64,000 nucleotides of DNA from Ignavibacteria bacterium (lineage in GTDB: Bacteria > Bacteroidota > Ignavibacteria > Ignavibacteriales > Melioribacteraceae). Numbering within the stretch: the stretch's first letter is position 1; each line of letters opens with the position of its first letter. Below the pieces are notes generated by a model, which saw only the letters and a program-made list of their open reading frames with translations, made no database searches and was not told the DNA's origin. The position numbers and the translations under genes were made by a program. Below, piece after piece: positions 26,201 through 35,023 of the stretch. The stretch covers positions 1 to 64,000 of the forward strand of contig WPAE01000030.1 of assembly GCA_009773205.1 (NCBI GenBank). Reading direction: 5' to 3'.

Positions 26201-29200
26201 AGTGTTTATACCGGCAGTATAAGAACCATCTTCAACATCATATTTTACTTGTGCGCCAACGGCAAGATTTGTTTCATTTTTCAAATACACCAATTCACTC
26301 AATTCTGTTAAACCATTCTTGTTTGCATCCCTGAATAGTTTAACTGCAAAGATTGGTGCGTTGTTTTTGCCAATGTTATTAACCGTAATTGTAAACTTTA
26401 CTTTCCTTCCAACAATGCCGTATTTCTGAGCTGATAAAATTGAAGACGCTACCAGATCATAATCTTTAGGCGAAACCGAGTTTATTCTTCCCGGCGTGCT
26501 TAGCTCAATATCTTTAGAAGAAGCCCAGTTGGTTTTAACGTTAGTTCCGTTTTCAATTAAAACTCTTTCTAATGATTTACCATTTTCGCCGCCCAAGCTT
26601 TTTTCATAAAACAAAGAATCAATTGTAACGCCGCGTGAATCTTTAAGCACAACGCCATCAGCATCGTTGTTCAAATTTGCAAAGCTGCTAACAATCAGTT
26701 TACCTGGAATCGTTTTATGAAAATCTTTTATTGTGCTGTCCTTAGCAACTACCAAATACGTTTTGCTTGGAAACGAATAGTCTTTAGAATTAATTTTTGA
26801 TTTAACAGGACTTGTTAGCACATCTGTTATTGACCATTCTTCCAAATCAATGTTATAAGAAGAAGCATTGTATAGCTCTATCCATTCTGGTTCGCCGTTT
26901 ACAGGATTGAACATAACTTCGTTAAGCACAACTGTTCCGGTGGTGTATCCGGGTCTAATTAGTTCGGTTACAGAATTATTAGCTAAATCCTCGTCCAAAG
27001 GGTAATCCGCTGCAACTTCAAAAACCTGCTTGGATGTAATAGACTCTACAGCAAAAGTGAATTCATAAGAAAGCGACGCATTCTTGAATAATGTTACGGT
27101 ATTAGATTCTTCAATTTTTTGCTTAGTACCGTCTAAGTTAATTCTGTTAAGTACAAATTTAAATGCTGCATCATTCTTCCCAATATTTGAAGCACTTGCG
27201 GAGATTTTTACTCGTTGCCCTACAAGCGGCGAAGCAGGAGTGTAAATAATTTTAGATATGACAACATCAAACTTTTTTTGCGAGTTCGAGTTTACAGCTC
27301 CCGGTGTGCCGCCAAACTGATTTACAGAGGTTTTCCAATTGGTAGAATCGGTTGACTTGCGCACCCAATCAATTCTTTCTAATGATTTCCCTGTGGAGCC
27401 GCCCCAATTATTCTTATACTCTAAAGAATCTATTGTTCTATCAAGAGAATCTAGAATTACAACTTTATCTTTACTATTATTTAAAGTTGGAAATGTTGCT
27501 GTAGAAAAATTGGATGCTTTCGGGTATGTCTGGAACATCAAACTATCGCGTGTAATTACAAAATACTCTTCCGGGTTTAATAAAACATTTTTGGTAACAA
27601 CTTTTGCTTTAGATGTTGAGTTTGCTACTTGATAACCATTAAGATTAATTTGCTTTGTGCTCTTATTATAAACCTCAATCCATTCCGGTTCGTATGAGTT
27701 TGGGCTGTACATAATTTCATTAACCACAATATCGCCCGCTGCTTCGTTTAACAGAACGGCGTTTATTTTAAAGCTGCCGCTGTTGTTTTCAATAAACTCA
27801 TCGGTAATCAAATCAACTCTTGCCAAAAACTGATTTTGCCCGGCAACAAAAGTTCCAATAGTAAAAGTGAAAGTAGAAGTTGCAAGACTTGCAATGCTTG
27901 AACCGCTGAACTCTCCTATCTTTTCATCATCATCTGCAACACTATTCGCATTCAAATCTCGGAATAACTTTACCGAGTAATTGTTCTCTAACGACTTTCC
28001 CAAATTTTCTAAAACCACATTAATCTGAATAGTTTTACCAATTTCCGCATACTTAGCAGCAGAGCTAATAGTTTTGATGCTCAAATCGTTTTTCTTTTCA
28101 GAAACAGAATTAATTTTGGATGGCGTTGCTTTAAACTTACTAACAGATGTTTTCCAATTGCTAGGTTCGTTAGAGGCGGCATTAAAGGAAATTCTTTCCA
28201 AAGACTTTCCACCTGTGTTGCCACCCCAAGTTGGCGAGTATTTAACAGAATCAACAGTAATATTTGTGCTTCCTTTTAACACAACATTATCACCCGTATT
28301 GCCAAACGAAGGAAGTCCTTTCACAATTAAATTCAAGGAATGCTGATAGAAGCCGGCAATAGTTGCATCGCTGCTAACAACAACATACTCTTTTGGCTGC
28401 AAAAGAAAATCAGTTGTGGTAATAACAGCCGTAAGAGAGTTGTCTGCTATTCTCCAGTTTTTTAAATTTATAGTATGGTCTGTTCTATTATAAAGCTCTA
28501 TCCATTCGGGTTCATCGTTAGAAGGCGCATACATAATTTCGTTTATTACAACATCGGTGTAAGAAGCTGGTTTTTCACCTATCGTTGTAAGAACAAATGT
28601 TTTATTGTCCGAAGTTTTTTCATCGAGCGTATAATTTACTTTAGCGATAATTAAATTCTTTCCTGTTTGCTCCGCATAAAATTTAGCTTGAACAAAAATC
28701 GAATCGCTTGAAGACAAATCTGTAAAACTTTGGCTGTAAATTCTTTCGCTCAACTGCTCAACAGAATCTGCGTTAACATCTCGAAATATTTCCACTGAGT
28801 AATTTGCTGCATCATTTACGCCGTTGTTTTTAACTATAAACCTTACATTAACCGAATCTCTTTCAACAGGAATTGCCGGAGTTAAAGAACTAAATCGAAT
28901 AGTTAAATTGTGCAAATGTGTAATTGGAGTAACGGAATTAATTTTCCCTGGCGTTCCATGAGCGGTTGTGCTGTTACGCCAGTTGGCAGAGCTGTTATCC
29001 TTATTGATGATGTATTTCTCATCAGAAATTCCGGCGTTGTTATCGGCAGAATAAGTGTAGGTTTCTATAACAACATCCGTTGCATTCAGCAGGGAAACAT
29101 CTCTGCTTGTTGTGTTTGCCATTCCTGAAGTACCAAAAGAATTATCTGCAATTTTTATTACTAATGCGTCTGCTGGAATCAGATTTTTGTAAACACCATT

Positions 29201-29497
29201 ATTGTAATCGTAATCGTTTTCTATAATTACAGCATACTTTCCCGGTCTCAGCTCCATTCCGCCAATAAAAGAAACTAAGTTATCTGCGTTTGAAGTAAAG
29301 TATTTTATTTTAAACCCGGTAAGGTTAACAGTTTGAGTAGCCGAAGAGTTATAAATTTCTATAAACTCGCCATTACTTTCGGAAGGAGTAAACATTACTT
29401 CTGTAAAAGTAAGCGAAGCGCCAGTTTGACCAAGAACGCTTGTGCTTATTACAAACAGCGCTGTTAAAGTAGCCAAAACATAAAATACTCTTTTCAT
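23201..29497 (-). CDS. Giant secreted LTD/CARDB repeat protein with FlgD-like C-terminus
   Basis: From ATG 29497 the protein has 2,098 residues; an upstream start would add 27 residues before the signal peptide MKRVFYVLATLTALFV. Eight lamin-tail domains can be counted by their NEIMYxPxxxEPEWIELYN-type opening, located near DNA positions 29395, 28535, 27715, 26910, 26085, 25285, 24475 and 23997. Six CARDB-like adhesion domains alternate with the first six. Several CARDB units hold a calcium-type loop such as DLNANSVADDDE. The last 110 residues are a FlgD/Ig-like domain (SPNPFSPDNDGFEDF, then GIYILLIEI), like the C-terminal sorting regions of type IX-exported proteins. It is probably a cell-surface or secreted adhesin. 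Units 3-4 and 5-6 are a recent duplication of about 1.63 kb. Confidence 0.88.
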   Translation of the reverse strand: MKRVFYVLATLTALFVISTSVLGQTGASLTFTEVMFTPSESNGEFIEIYNSSATQTVNLTGFKIKYFTSNADNLVSFIGGMELRPGKYAVIIENDYDYNNGVYKNLIPADALVIKIADNSFGTSGMANTTSRDVSLLNATDVVIETYTYSADNNAGISDEKYIINKDNSSANWRNSTTAHGTPGKINSVTPITHLHNLTIRFSSLTPAIPVERDSVNVRFIVKNNGVNDAANYSVEIFRDVNADSVEQLSERIYSQSFTDLSSSDSIFVQAKFYAEQTGKNLIIAKVNYTLDEKTSDNKTFVLTTIGEKPASYTDVVINEIMYAPSNDEPEWIELYNRTDHTINLKNWRIADNSLTAVITTTDFLLQPKEYVVVSSDATIAGFYQHSLNLIVKGLPSFGNTGDNVVLKGSTNITVDSVKYSPTWGGNTGGKSLERISFNAASNEPSNWKTSVSKFKATPSKINSVSEKKNDLSIKTISSAAKYAEIGKTIQINVVLENLGKSLENNYSVKLFRDLNANSVADDDEKIGEFSGSSIASLATSTFTFTIGTFVAGQNQFLARVDLITDEFIENNSGSFKINAVLLNEAAGDIVVNEIMYSPNSYEPEWIEVYNKSTKQINLNGYQVANSTSKAKVVTKNVLLNPEEYFVITRDSLMFQTYPKASNFSTATFPTLNNSKDKVVILDSLDRTIDSLEYKNNWGGSTGKSLERIDWVRKSTDSTNWKTSVNQFGGTPGAVNSNSQKKFDVVISKIIYTPASPLVGQRVKISASASNIGKNDAAFKFVLNRINLDGTKQKIEESNTVTLFKNASLSYEFTFAVESITSKQVFEVAADYPLDEDLANNSVTELIRPGYTTGTVVLNEVMFNPVNGEPEWIELYNASSYNIDLEEWSITDVLTSPVKSKINSKDYSFPSKTYLVVAKDSTIKDFHKTIPGKLIVSSFANLNNDADGVVLKDSRGVTIDSLFYEKSLGGENGKSLERVLIENGTNVKTNWASSKDIELSTPGRINSVSPKDYDLVASSILSAQKYGIVGRKVKFTITVNNIGKNNAPIFAVKLFRDANKNGLTELSELVYLKNETNLAVGAQVKYDVEDGSYTAGINTYIAVVEYSADQYVENNQAVIKIDCVTVNEERSDLVINEVMYAPVVGEPEWIEIYNNSQKQINLKGYQVGNSSIRAKVVNQDIILNPEEYFVAAKDSAVFTRYANISKVIVASFPTLNNSSDRVVILDSLGRTIDSLEYKSSWGGTNGKSLERFEFAKTSTDSTNWKTSLHQLGATPGIINSISQKKIDVALTQLNFNPVAPLAGQRVKISAAVNNRGKNGTSFRLLLNRVDKNGNKQRVEETNTMLISAGANLTYEFSFSVESLQTKLTFEAIAELAADEDQTNNSFTASVTPGYIPGIISVNEIMFNPLNGEPEWIELFNASNIDVDIEDWSITDVLTTPQKQVIKAKDSFFPRNTFLVIAKDSAIKNFHREIPSRIIITSFANLNNDADGVVIKDSRNTTIDSVRYESKWGGESGKSLERKQISAPSNEKTNWGSSKDLELSTPGRINSIAIKKFDLAAKAIITKPLYPSLNEEISIGARVINYGTNDADKYSIKYYEKINNAFKYLGEVSAANLKNNDSVVVYSTAKIKLSDIKTIMYKVVFINDEDTLNNSFSGDVIPGAKPNSVLITEIMYDPLTNEPEWVEFINASNEAVNLKNWAISDLLPSPTKVSVTTKDEYLQPGEYAIVTPDTQAYAFIPPKKFFQTKFGSLGNTTDGVMIYDFRGAVIDSFFYKSSWGGGKGTSLERISLFKATSDSTNWAASISTIGASPGIKNASANPKKYKAGSLLFNEIMYEPETGGAEFVELFNASNDSIQVGGMDLKIGAKEKVKLSSSAFIVPPQEYFVLASDTSVYKKYAWLNKNKCRVSSSLNLSNEGTSLILKDLFGSTLDSVVYSPSWHNRNFLETKNKSLERINPAFNSNDKSNWSTSVTSEGATPGKQNSIFTQNLTSDSKVTISPNPFSPDNDGFEDFAVISFNLPYKLSQIQIKVFDSQGRLVRTLLENRPASSNTSVVFNGLDDNGRALRIGIYILLIEIASDGSGNIEAIKKPIVVARKL

Positions 29498-29613
29498 GTA
29501 CGGTAAGATTTTGTGGGTGATTATTTGGATTGAAATATAATTAAACCAAACTATCTGTGCATCTGTTTTCTGTAGCAAGCTCGCAATAGCTGCAATGCGC
29601 TAAAAGATGACTA

Positions 29614-29708
29614 AAAAGCATTCATCGGCAACAATCCGGTAGAAGAAGAATTTCGGGTAAGCAACATTCATACATTACCCAAAATGCTTTTATAAAAGTA
29701 TCTACCGG
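29614..29708 (+). promoter_or_regulatory. Interleaved inverted repeats in divergent leader
   Basis: Three inverted repeats lie in the 275-bp space between the LTD gene and the divergent sigma factor: AAAAGCATT (29614-29622) with AATGCTTTT (29683-29691), CCGGTAGA (29636-29643) with TCTACCGG (29701-29708), and GGGTAA (29655-29660) with TTACCC (29675-29680). The first two pairs cross each other, so they cannot form together as a simple stem; they would be alternative folds or a pseudoknot, or separate protein sites. Function is not known. Confidence 0.35.
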
Positions 29709-29772
29709 TCTTAATTGCAAATTTAACTCAGTTAGCATACTTTTGATTAGCAGTAATTAGGGAAATTTAGAA

Positions 29773-30357
29773 TTGAGTTTGAGCAGGTTCAGAGATCTGT
29801 CAGATTTAGAGTTAATGCAAGAGATTTCGCGGTTCGAAAGCCGCGCTCTTGAAGAACTGTACGATAGGTACTCGCCGCTGCTTTATACAATTATTAAAAA
29901 AATTTCTCCTAATCAGAGTACTGCAGAAAAAATTTTGGCGGATGTATTTGTTATAATCTGGCGTAAAATTTCCAGGTTTGATATGAAATGTGGAAATGTT
30001 TACACATGGCTTGTTTCTCTCGCTAGAAATAAAGCTGTGGATAGCCTTCGCCGCGAACGTGTTGCCGGACAAACCGTTCAGCTTTATGATGATGAATATG
30101 AAGATTATTTTATTCTTCCTACGTTTGATAAAAATATAGACAGCGTAGATTTTAGAACGGCTTTTGCTATAAAGCCCAAAATAGAAAAAGCGCTTTCAAA
30201 ACTTACCGATACTCAAAAGTATGTTTTACATTTAGCTTATTACGAAGGTTATTCTGTTGATGAAATATCCGATAAGCTTAATGTTCCAATCGAAACAGTA
30301 CGCTCTAAAGTAATGAACGCGTTGCACAACCTTCGTGATTTTTTGGTGAGAGAGTAA
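29773..30357 (+). CDS. ECF-type RNA polymerase sigma factor
   Basis: The 194-residue protein has sigma region 2 (LEELYDRYSPLLYTIIKK to NVYTWLVSLARNKAVDSLRR) and region 4 (LTDTQKYVLHLAYYEGYSVDEISDKLNVPIETVRSKV), with no region 3, as in extracytoplasmic-function sigma factors. A TTG at 29773 with AGGGAA upstream is the only start that keeps the full region 2, since a stop lies just before. The stop overlaps the ATG of the anti-sigma gene (TAATG), so the two are co-translated. It resembles the SigK-like group controlled by RskA-type anti-sigma factors. Confidence 0.9.
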   Translation: MSLSRFRDLSDLELMQEISRFESRALEELYDRYSPLLYTIIKKISPNQSTAEKILADVFVIIWRKISRFDMKCGNVYTWLVSLARNKAVDSLRRERVAGQTVQLYDDEYEDYFILPTFDKNIDSVDFRTAFAIKPKIEKALSKLTDTQKYVLHLAYYEGYSVDEISDKLNVPIETVRSKVMNALHNLRDFLVRE

Positions 30358-31508
30358 TGGCAGAAAAAGCAATTCACGAAATGGTTGCGGCGTTTGCCGT
30401 AGGATGTATGGACAAGCAAAATTTTGTCCAGTTCAAAGATTACATGCAAGAAGGCGGCGAGCTTCCCGATGGAGAACTTGGAGAACTTCAAAACATAATT
30501 TCTATGATTCCGGTAATTCTAGATTTGGAAAAACCGCACCCGGCAATTAAAGACATGGTTGCAAAAAAATTAATTGGCATTAAAGACGAAATTAAAGCAA
30601 AGATTATAAATGAACGTAACACCATGGTTAATACCAGCACGCGTATGACTTTGCCGCCCGTTACAGAAATTAGACTCCCCAAACCGCATGCGGTTAAACC
30701 GCAGCCAAATACGCCAACGTTTCAAACGCATTCAGCAATAACAAAAACCGCGTTTCATTTTTCCGAAGATGAACTTACTAATACTTTTGCGGATGAAAAT
30801 ATTGCCAAAAGAAAAACAACAATTAACAAGCCGGCAGCTCCAGAACCTGCTGTTCCACAAATAACAGAAATAAAACCTGTACAAGTTGATGAACCCAAAG
30901 TAACCACTAAAAATGTACACGAAGAAGTGAAGACAGATATTGACGATAAATCTTCATCGAACATTTTGCCGATAATCGGTTTAATTATTTCGCTTTTGCT
31001 AATTACCATTTTAGGATACTACGTTTTTTCATCCTACCAAAAACTGAACGACCGCTTAGAAGGAATGAAAAGTGAATTAACAGCTATGAAAAGCCAGCTT
31101 GCGGATGCTAATAATTTTGTTGGTAATTATTCTTCTTTAGTAGAGTTTTTTAATTACCAAGACATTAATGTGATTAGTTTTACAAGTGCAGCAGCAAATG
31201 TAAAGTCTTCTGCAAAAGTTCTTCTTTCTTTTGGTGAAAAGGAAGGGCTTATTCAGTTTAGAAGTATGCCGCAATTGCAAGCGGGTCAGGTATTTCAGTT
31301 GTGGATGGAAAGCAAAGGGCAGCCTTATTCTCTTGGAACTTATCTGCCTGTTGGTTCTGAGTACTTAAAAATTACTTCCTTCCCATTTCTGCCAAAAGAA
31401 CAAATAACCGGCTACAAGGTTACTGTTGAACAAAACACAAACACAGCAACACCATCTGCTCCTTTGTTATCATCAAGTTTAATAGTACAGCCAAGAAGAA
31501 CCCGCTAA
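30357..31508 (+). CDS. RskA-like membrane anti-sigma factor
   Basis: The 383-residue protein has a cytoplasmic N-terminal helical region that would hold the sigma factor, a low-complexity Pro/Thr/Lys-rich linker (about 95-195), one membrane helix (NILPIIGLIISLLLITILGYY, about 205), a short coiled coil, and an extracytoplasmic C-terminal RskA domain (VFQLWMESKGQPYSLGTYLP). The usual HxxxCxxC zinc motif of ZAS anti-sigma factors is absent. It is translationally coupled to the ECF sigma gene and presumably keeps it inactive until an envelope signal. Its stop abuts the stop of the convergent membrane protein gene. Confidence 0.85.
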   Translation: MAEKAIHEMVAAFAVGCMDKQNFVQFKDYMQEGGELPDGELGELQNIISMIPVILDLEKPHPAIKDMVAKKLIGIKDEIKAKIINERNTMVNTSTRMTLPPVTEIRLPKPHAVKPQPNTPTFQTHSAITKTAFHFSEDELTNTFADENIAKRKTTINKPAAPEPAVPQITEIKPVQVDEPKVTTKNVHEEVKTDIDDKSSSNILPIIGLIISLLLITILGYYVFSSYQKLNDRLEGMKSELTAMKSQLADANNFVGNYSSLVEFFNYQDINVISFTSAAANVKSSAKVLLSFGEKEGLIQFRSMPQLQAGQVFQLWMESKGQPYSLGTYLPVGSEYLKITSFPFLPKEQITGYKVTVEQNTNTATPSAPLLSSSLIVQPRRTR

Positions 31509-32006
31509 TTATTTTTTTCTGCTGATGTAAATGCTTACACCAAAAAAAATGAGTATTACCGGGAGAAAAAATTCAAACGTATCCCCAATAATTTTCAGCC
31601 ATTTGAACAAACCAAGTTCTCTTAGAACAGTTAGCGAAAAAATACTTAGTAAAGCTAAGGTTACTCCGGTAAAGAGAAACGTTTTATGTTTAGTGTTCTC
31701 TATAAACATAATCACAAATGCAGAGCCGGAAATAAATAGAATGGAAACGAGCACCAAGCCGCGAGTGTCTATAATATCGTATAAGTTTTTTATCATCAGA
31801 ACAATTCCAGCTAAGAATAAGATAGAAGAAAATATAATCATCTTACGCGGGCCATAACGGAAGGAATAGTTCGCATTGCTCAATCCAAAAGCTGTTAATA
31901 CAATTCCAAATAAAATTTCTGGATTGTAAGACAAAACACCGCTCCAAATCAAAAGTGAGCCAACGCCAAATATAATTAACGATATTGCAGTTAGGTTTTT
32001 ATTCAT
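31509..32006 (-). CDS. Small integral membrane protein, LiaF/DUF5668-like
   Basis: The protein has about 165 residues and five or six hydrophobic segments and ends in SIYISRKK. Short glycine-rich hairpins such as LLIWSGVLSY and ILFGIVLTAFGL resemble the repeated two-helix units of LiaF-type proteins that accompany PspC proteins. The ATG at 32006 lies inside the 3' end of the upstream PspC gene (eight-base overlap), so they form an operon, probably in envelope-stress sensing. Family assignment is by topology only. Confidence 0.6.
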   Translation of the reverse strand: MNKNLTAISLIIFGVGSLLIWSGVLSYNPEILFGIVLTAFGLSNANYSFRYGPRKMIIFSSILFLAGIVLMIKNLYDIIDTRGLVLVSILFISGSAFVIMFIENTKHKTFLFTGVTLALLSIFSLTVLRELGLFKWLKIIGDTFEFFLPVILIFFGVSIYISRKK

Positions 32007-32694
32007 CGGCAAAAATGTGCTTTTGCGGTTCTGGTTGTGTTGTAATTGCTATTATTAAATAAGCTATGGCAAACATCCCCAATGTTAATCCGGTAAGTAA
32101 AAGAAAAATTATTCTTAGAGAAGAAGAATCAATCCCAAGATACTTTGCAATTCCTCCGCAAACACCTAATAGAAATTTATCATCTGTAGTTCTAAAAAAA
32201 TTTTTCATCTCATTCGTGCTAAACTTACTACTTGTAAATTTATTCATAAGAAGAAAAACACCAGCAGCAACTGCCAGCAAAGGAAACATAAAATTGTTTG
32301 GCAGTAAAAAAATGCTTGTAGAACTCGTAAAGCCCAGCTCTTGTAATGTAAAATGAAGCCCGGTAACAATAAACACGCTACTCAATATAGTTCTGAAGTT
32401 TTCTTTTGAGATTGCTTTAGTATCTTTCTCTATAAAAGATTCGTTGTGTTTGCCTGGTGGAAGCAAATAAGCAATTAACAAGTAAGCGGCAACAATCCAT
32501 GCACCAAGAAGAAGCAACACAGCTGCAATAATTCTTATTAAGGCGGCTTCCTTGCCAAAATACTCTGCAATACCTCCGCAAACGCCTGTTATAATGTAAT
32601 TATCTGCAGAGCGCTGCAACTTTCTAACAGGCAAAGATTTATTTGATGGCGCATCATCACCAAACAATTCGTTATGTATGTTTTGTTCTTCCAT
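31999..32694 (-). CDS. Tandem PspC-domain membrane protein
   Basis: The 231-residue protein contains two PspC domains. The first (about 25-80) has ITGVCGGIAEYFGKEAALIR and two membrane segments; the second (about 165-220) has LLGVCGGIAKYLGIDSSSLR with two more. A further hydrophobic pair lies between. PspC proteins sense envelope stress at the inner membrane in the phage-shock response. The duplication within one chain is notable but seen elsewhere in the family. It is the first gene of a two-gene operon. Confidence 0.87.
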   Translation of the reverse strand: MEEQNIHNELFGDDAPSNKSLPVRKLQRSADNYIITGVCGGIAEYFGKEAALIRIIAAVLLLLGAWIVAAYLLIAYLLPPGKHNESFIEKDTKAISKENFRTILSSVFIVTGLHFTLQELGFTSSTSIFLLPNNFMFPLLAVAAGVFLLMNKFTSSKFSTNEMKNFFRTTDDKFLLGVCGGIAKYLGIDSSSLRIIFLLLTGLTLGMFAIAYLIIAITTQPEPQKHIFADE

Positions 32695-32772
32695 TAAAAC
32701 AAATATAATAAAACCTGTTGAGTGAATTAGAAATCAAATTATGGATAAATGATAAACCCAAAAAAATCATCC

Positions 32773-32848
32773 CACAAGGCGGGGCTTGTCGGCCCAAAGG
32801 GCAAACCTGCCTACCGCAGGCAGGTTTGCCTAACGGAAAATTTGGGAT
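32773..32848 (-). repeat. Dispersed intergenic repeat family, copy D (partial)
   Basis: This 76-bp stretch matches the part of copy C (42700-42766) from GGGCTTGTCGGCCCAAAGGG to GGAAAATTTGGG, including the internal hairpin CCTGCCTACCGCAGGCAGG. The rest of the repeat is absent. It lies in the 460-bp spacer between the PspC gene and a STAS gene. Confidence 0.8.
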
Positions 32849-32937
32849 AAAAATATGCGTTCAGCTTTGTGCTGTTGAAACACCATAACTTGTTTACTTT
32901 CTGTAACTGTGAGTTATTAATTACCCTGAAATATATT

Positions 32938-33032
32938 GGCGCCTCTAAAAATATCAATTTCCTTTGCGGGCTTTCCTTTTTCTTTGTGTTCTTAGCATGA
33001 AATATTTTAAAACAAAAGTTTTTAGAGGTGCC
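32938..33032. repeat. 95-bp element with GGCRCCTCTAAAAA ends
   Basis: The left end GGCGCCTCTAAAAA and the right end TTTTTAGAGGTGCC are inverted repeats with one mismatch in 14. A second element with related ends lies at 42958-43091. The interior has no ORF of note. Size and ends suggest a MITE. Confidence 0.55.
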
Positions 33033-33154
33033 CATATTCTCATTTAGTGCTGCACTGTTTCAGAACCGCTTAAGAGGCGAACCGCAATTTTATATTAACT
33101 GTATTATTGTATATATTTTCCAACCAAATTAATGAAAACAGGTTTTAGTTAGAG

Positions 33155-33520
33155 ATGGAATTCAAATCAGAAAAAACAGGTGATATCGGAATTGTTCATG
33201 TATATCTAACACGAGCAACTTTAGCTAAAGCTGTTACTTTTAAGGATTTTACGACTGAAATTATTTCTTCCGGCACAAATAAATTAGTAATTGATCTTGC
33301 TATTTGCGAGTATATTGACTCAACCTTTCTCGGCGCTATGGTTGCTTTATTGAAAAAAGTGAATTCTCTTAATGGAGATTTAAGATTGGTTTACAACAAA
33401 GAAATGCCATCGTTGGTTTTTGTACTTACAAGAATGGATAAAGTTTTTAAGATTTTTCCAAATTTGCAAGAAGCAGTAGATAGTTTTAATGCCGGAAAGC
33501 CAAAGCTTACATGGAAATAG
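33155..33520 (+). CDS. STAS-domain anti-sigma factor antagonist
   Basis: The 121-residue single STAS domain has the phosphorylatable serine in the family motif (LAICEYIDSTFLGAMVAL) and the usual C-terminal helix. Such proteins bind a kinase-type anti-sigma factor in partner-switching systems, and a PP2C phosphatase reverses their phosphorylation. A closely related STAS protein is at 39698-40051 and a REC-PP2C at 40206-41345. The gene is alone here; its stop touches the stop of the convergent U32 gene. Confidence 0.88.
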   Translation: MEFKSEKTGDIGIVHVYLTRATLAKAVTFKDFTTEIISSGTNKLVIDLAICEYIDSTFLGAMVALLKKVNSLNGDLRLVYNKEMPSLVFVLTRMDKVFKIFPNLQEAVDSFNAGKPKLTWK

Positions 33521-34738
33521 CTACTCTTTTATAGTTATAACTTTATAAATCCTGTCGTTAGGTCTTGCCAATTCTTTGCACGCAAACGTTACTTCAGTTC
33601 CTTTTTCGCCCGTAAAAATTTTGTTTTCGTCTAACATCAGCTCGTCAAGTTTCATTTCAATTGTACCTGTAGTATTGCCAATTATGTAAATAGTTTCTCC
33701 AATGCCAAGAGTATCTGCTTCTAATTTAACAGAAACCACGCCGCTCTTTTTGTAGTAGTTAATAACTTTTCCAACGTAAGATTTTTTTGTTGTGGCGGCG
33801 CTTCCGTAAATGTTTGCAAAATCTTTACTTGTTGGTGTTCCCAAATAAAATCCTGTAGAAAAGCCACGGTTGTAAACTTTCTGAAGCTCTTCAACAAACT
33901 GCATTTTGATATTTGTAGTAAGTTTTCCTTCAAAATAAAGATCAATTGCTTTGCGGTAGATTGAAACAACAGTTGCAATATATTCCGGTGCGCGTTTTCT
34001 TCCTTCTATCTTGAATGAGTCTATGCCTGCTTCGATTAACTTATCAATGATTTCTATTGTGCAGAGGTCTTTAGGAGACATAACATAATCTTCGCCAAGC
34101 ACTAAAGAGCCGCTTTGGTCTTTGTCTATCACTTCAAATTCGCGGCGGCAAGGTTGAAGGCATTCGCCGCGGTTAGCGCTTTTTCCAAACAGCTCGTGGC
34201 TCATAAAACACCTTCCGCTTACTGCAACACACATTGCGCCATGCACAAAAGTTTCTATTTCAATTTTCGATTTACTCTTTATATCGCGTATTTTATCTAA
34301 CGTACACTCTCTTGCAAGTACAACGCGTAATGCACCAAGATTTTCGTAAAACCGTGCCGCAGCAGAGTTTGAAATGGATGCCTGTGTACTTATGCAAAAC
34401 GGCATTTTATGTTCAAGACATTTTTGTATTACGGACATATCCCAGCAAATTACTAAATCTATACCGGCGTGTTTTGCTTTTCTAATAATTTCATCTAACT
34501 CATCAAGCTCGTTTTCGTAAACTATAGTATTAAGGGTTAAGTGCGCTTTTACATTTTTTCCGGCACAATGTTTTACAATCTCTTCAAGTTCAGTAACATC
34601 AAAATTGCCTGCAGAAGCGCGCATGTTTAATTGTTTTACGCCAAAATAAACTGCATCTGCGCCATTGTTTATCGCTGTGTTTAACATTGCCCAGTTTCCG
34701 GCAGGAGCTAAAAGTTCCGGTTTCTTTATTTGTGGCAT
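33521..34738 (-). CDS. Peptidase U32 family protein (tRNA/rRNA hydroxylation type)
   Basis: The 405-residue protein starts PQIKKPELLAPAG at ATG 34738, with AAGGA seven bases upstream; the in-frame start 51 bp earlier has no family match. It shows the U32 signature: FVHGAMCVAVSGRCFMS, then GECLQPCRREF, with the four cysteines that hold an iron-sulfur cluster in TrhP/RlhA-type proteins. Those relatives act in prephenate-dependent hydroxylation of tRNA uridine 34 or of 23S rRNA, so a role in RNA modification is more likely than proteolysis. Which of the two cannot be told from sequence alone. Confidence 0.85.
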   Translation of the reverse strand: MPQIKKPELLAPAGNWAMLNTAINNGADAVYFGVKQLNMRASAGNFDVTELEEIVKHCAGKNVKAHLTLNTIVYENELDELDEIIRKAKHAGIDLVICWDMSVIQKCLEHKMPFCISTQASISNSAAARFYENLGALRVVLARECTLDKIRDIKSKSKIEIETFVHGAMCVAVSGRCFMSHELFGKSANRGECLQPCRREFEVIDKDQSGSLVLGEDYVMSPKDLCTIEIIDKLIEAGIDSFKIEGRKRAPEYIATVVSIYRKAIDLYFEGKLTTNIKMQFVEELQKVYNRGFSTGFYLGTPTSKDFANIYGSAATTKKSYVGKVINYYKKSGVVSVKLEADTLGIGETIYIIGNTTGTIEMKLDELMLDENKIFTGEKGTEVTFACKELARPNDRIYKVITIKE

Positions 34739-34789
34739 TTCGTCCTTAATTTTACCGGCGTAATTATAATAAATATTGTTTAGAAACAT

Positions 34790-35023
34790 CTAAAATATTT
34801 ACGCTAAGTCATGGTGAGTCTTCGACACAATCACTGCCTTCGCAGTGATTGGCTCAGACTGACATCCAGTACTCAATATTTTTTTGTCATGGCCTCCCGT
34901 CTCGCCTTCGGCTCATCAGGCGGGCGACTGGCTCAGCTTGCCTGCTGCAAGCAGGTGTGACAATAGATTAATTATTTAGATATTTCGTTTAATTAATTTT
35001 GAACCCAAACTTCTATTTATCAA
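34790..35023. repeat. GC-rich hairpin spacer
   Basis: This 234-bp gap contains several small stem-loops in succession: AATCACTGC with GCAGTGATT (about 34830-34852), CGCCTTCGG-type arms near 34905-34926, and CTTGCCTGCTGCAAGCAGG near 34938. These resemble REP-type repeats. No ORF is seen. Confidence 0.5.

Noticed and set aside
23201-29497. Regularly spaced repeats as a CRISPR-like array
   Set aside because: The repeats are protein-domain repeats of about 800-1,600 bp inside one reading frame.
32811-33035. 74-codon ORF in the spacer after the PspC gene
   Set aside because: It spans two repeat elements and has no protein-like features.
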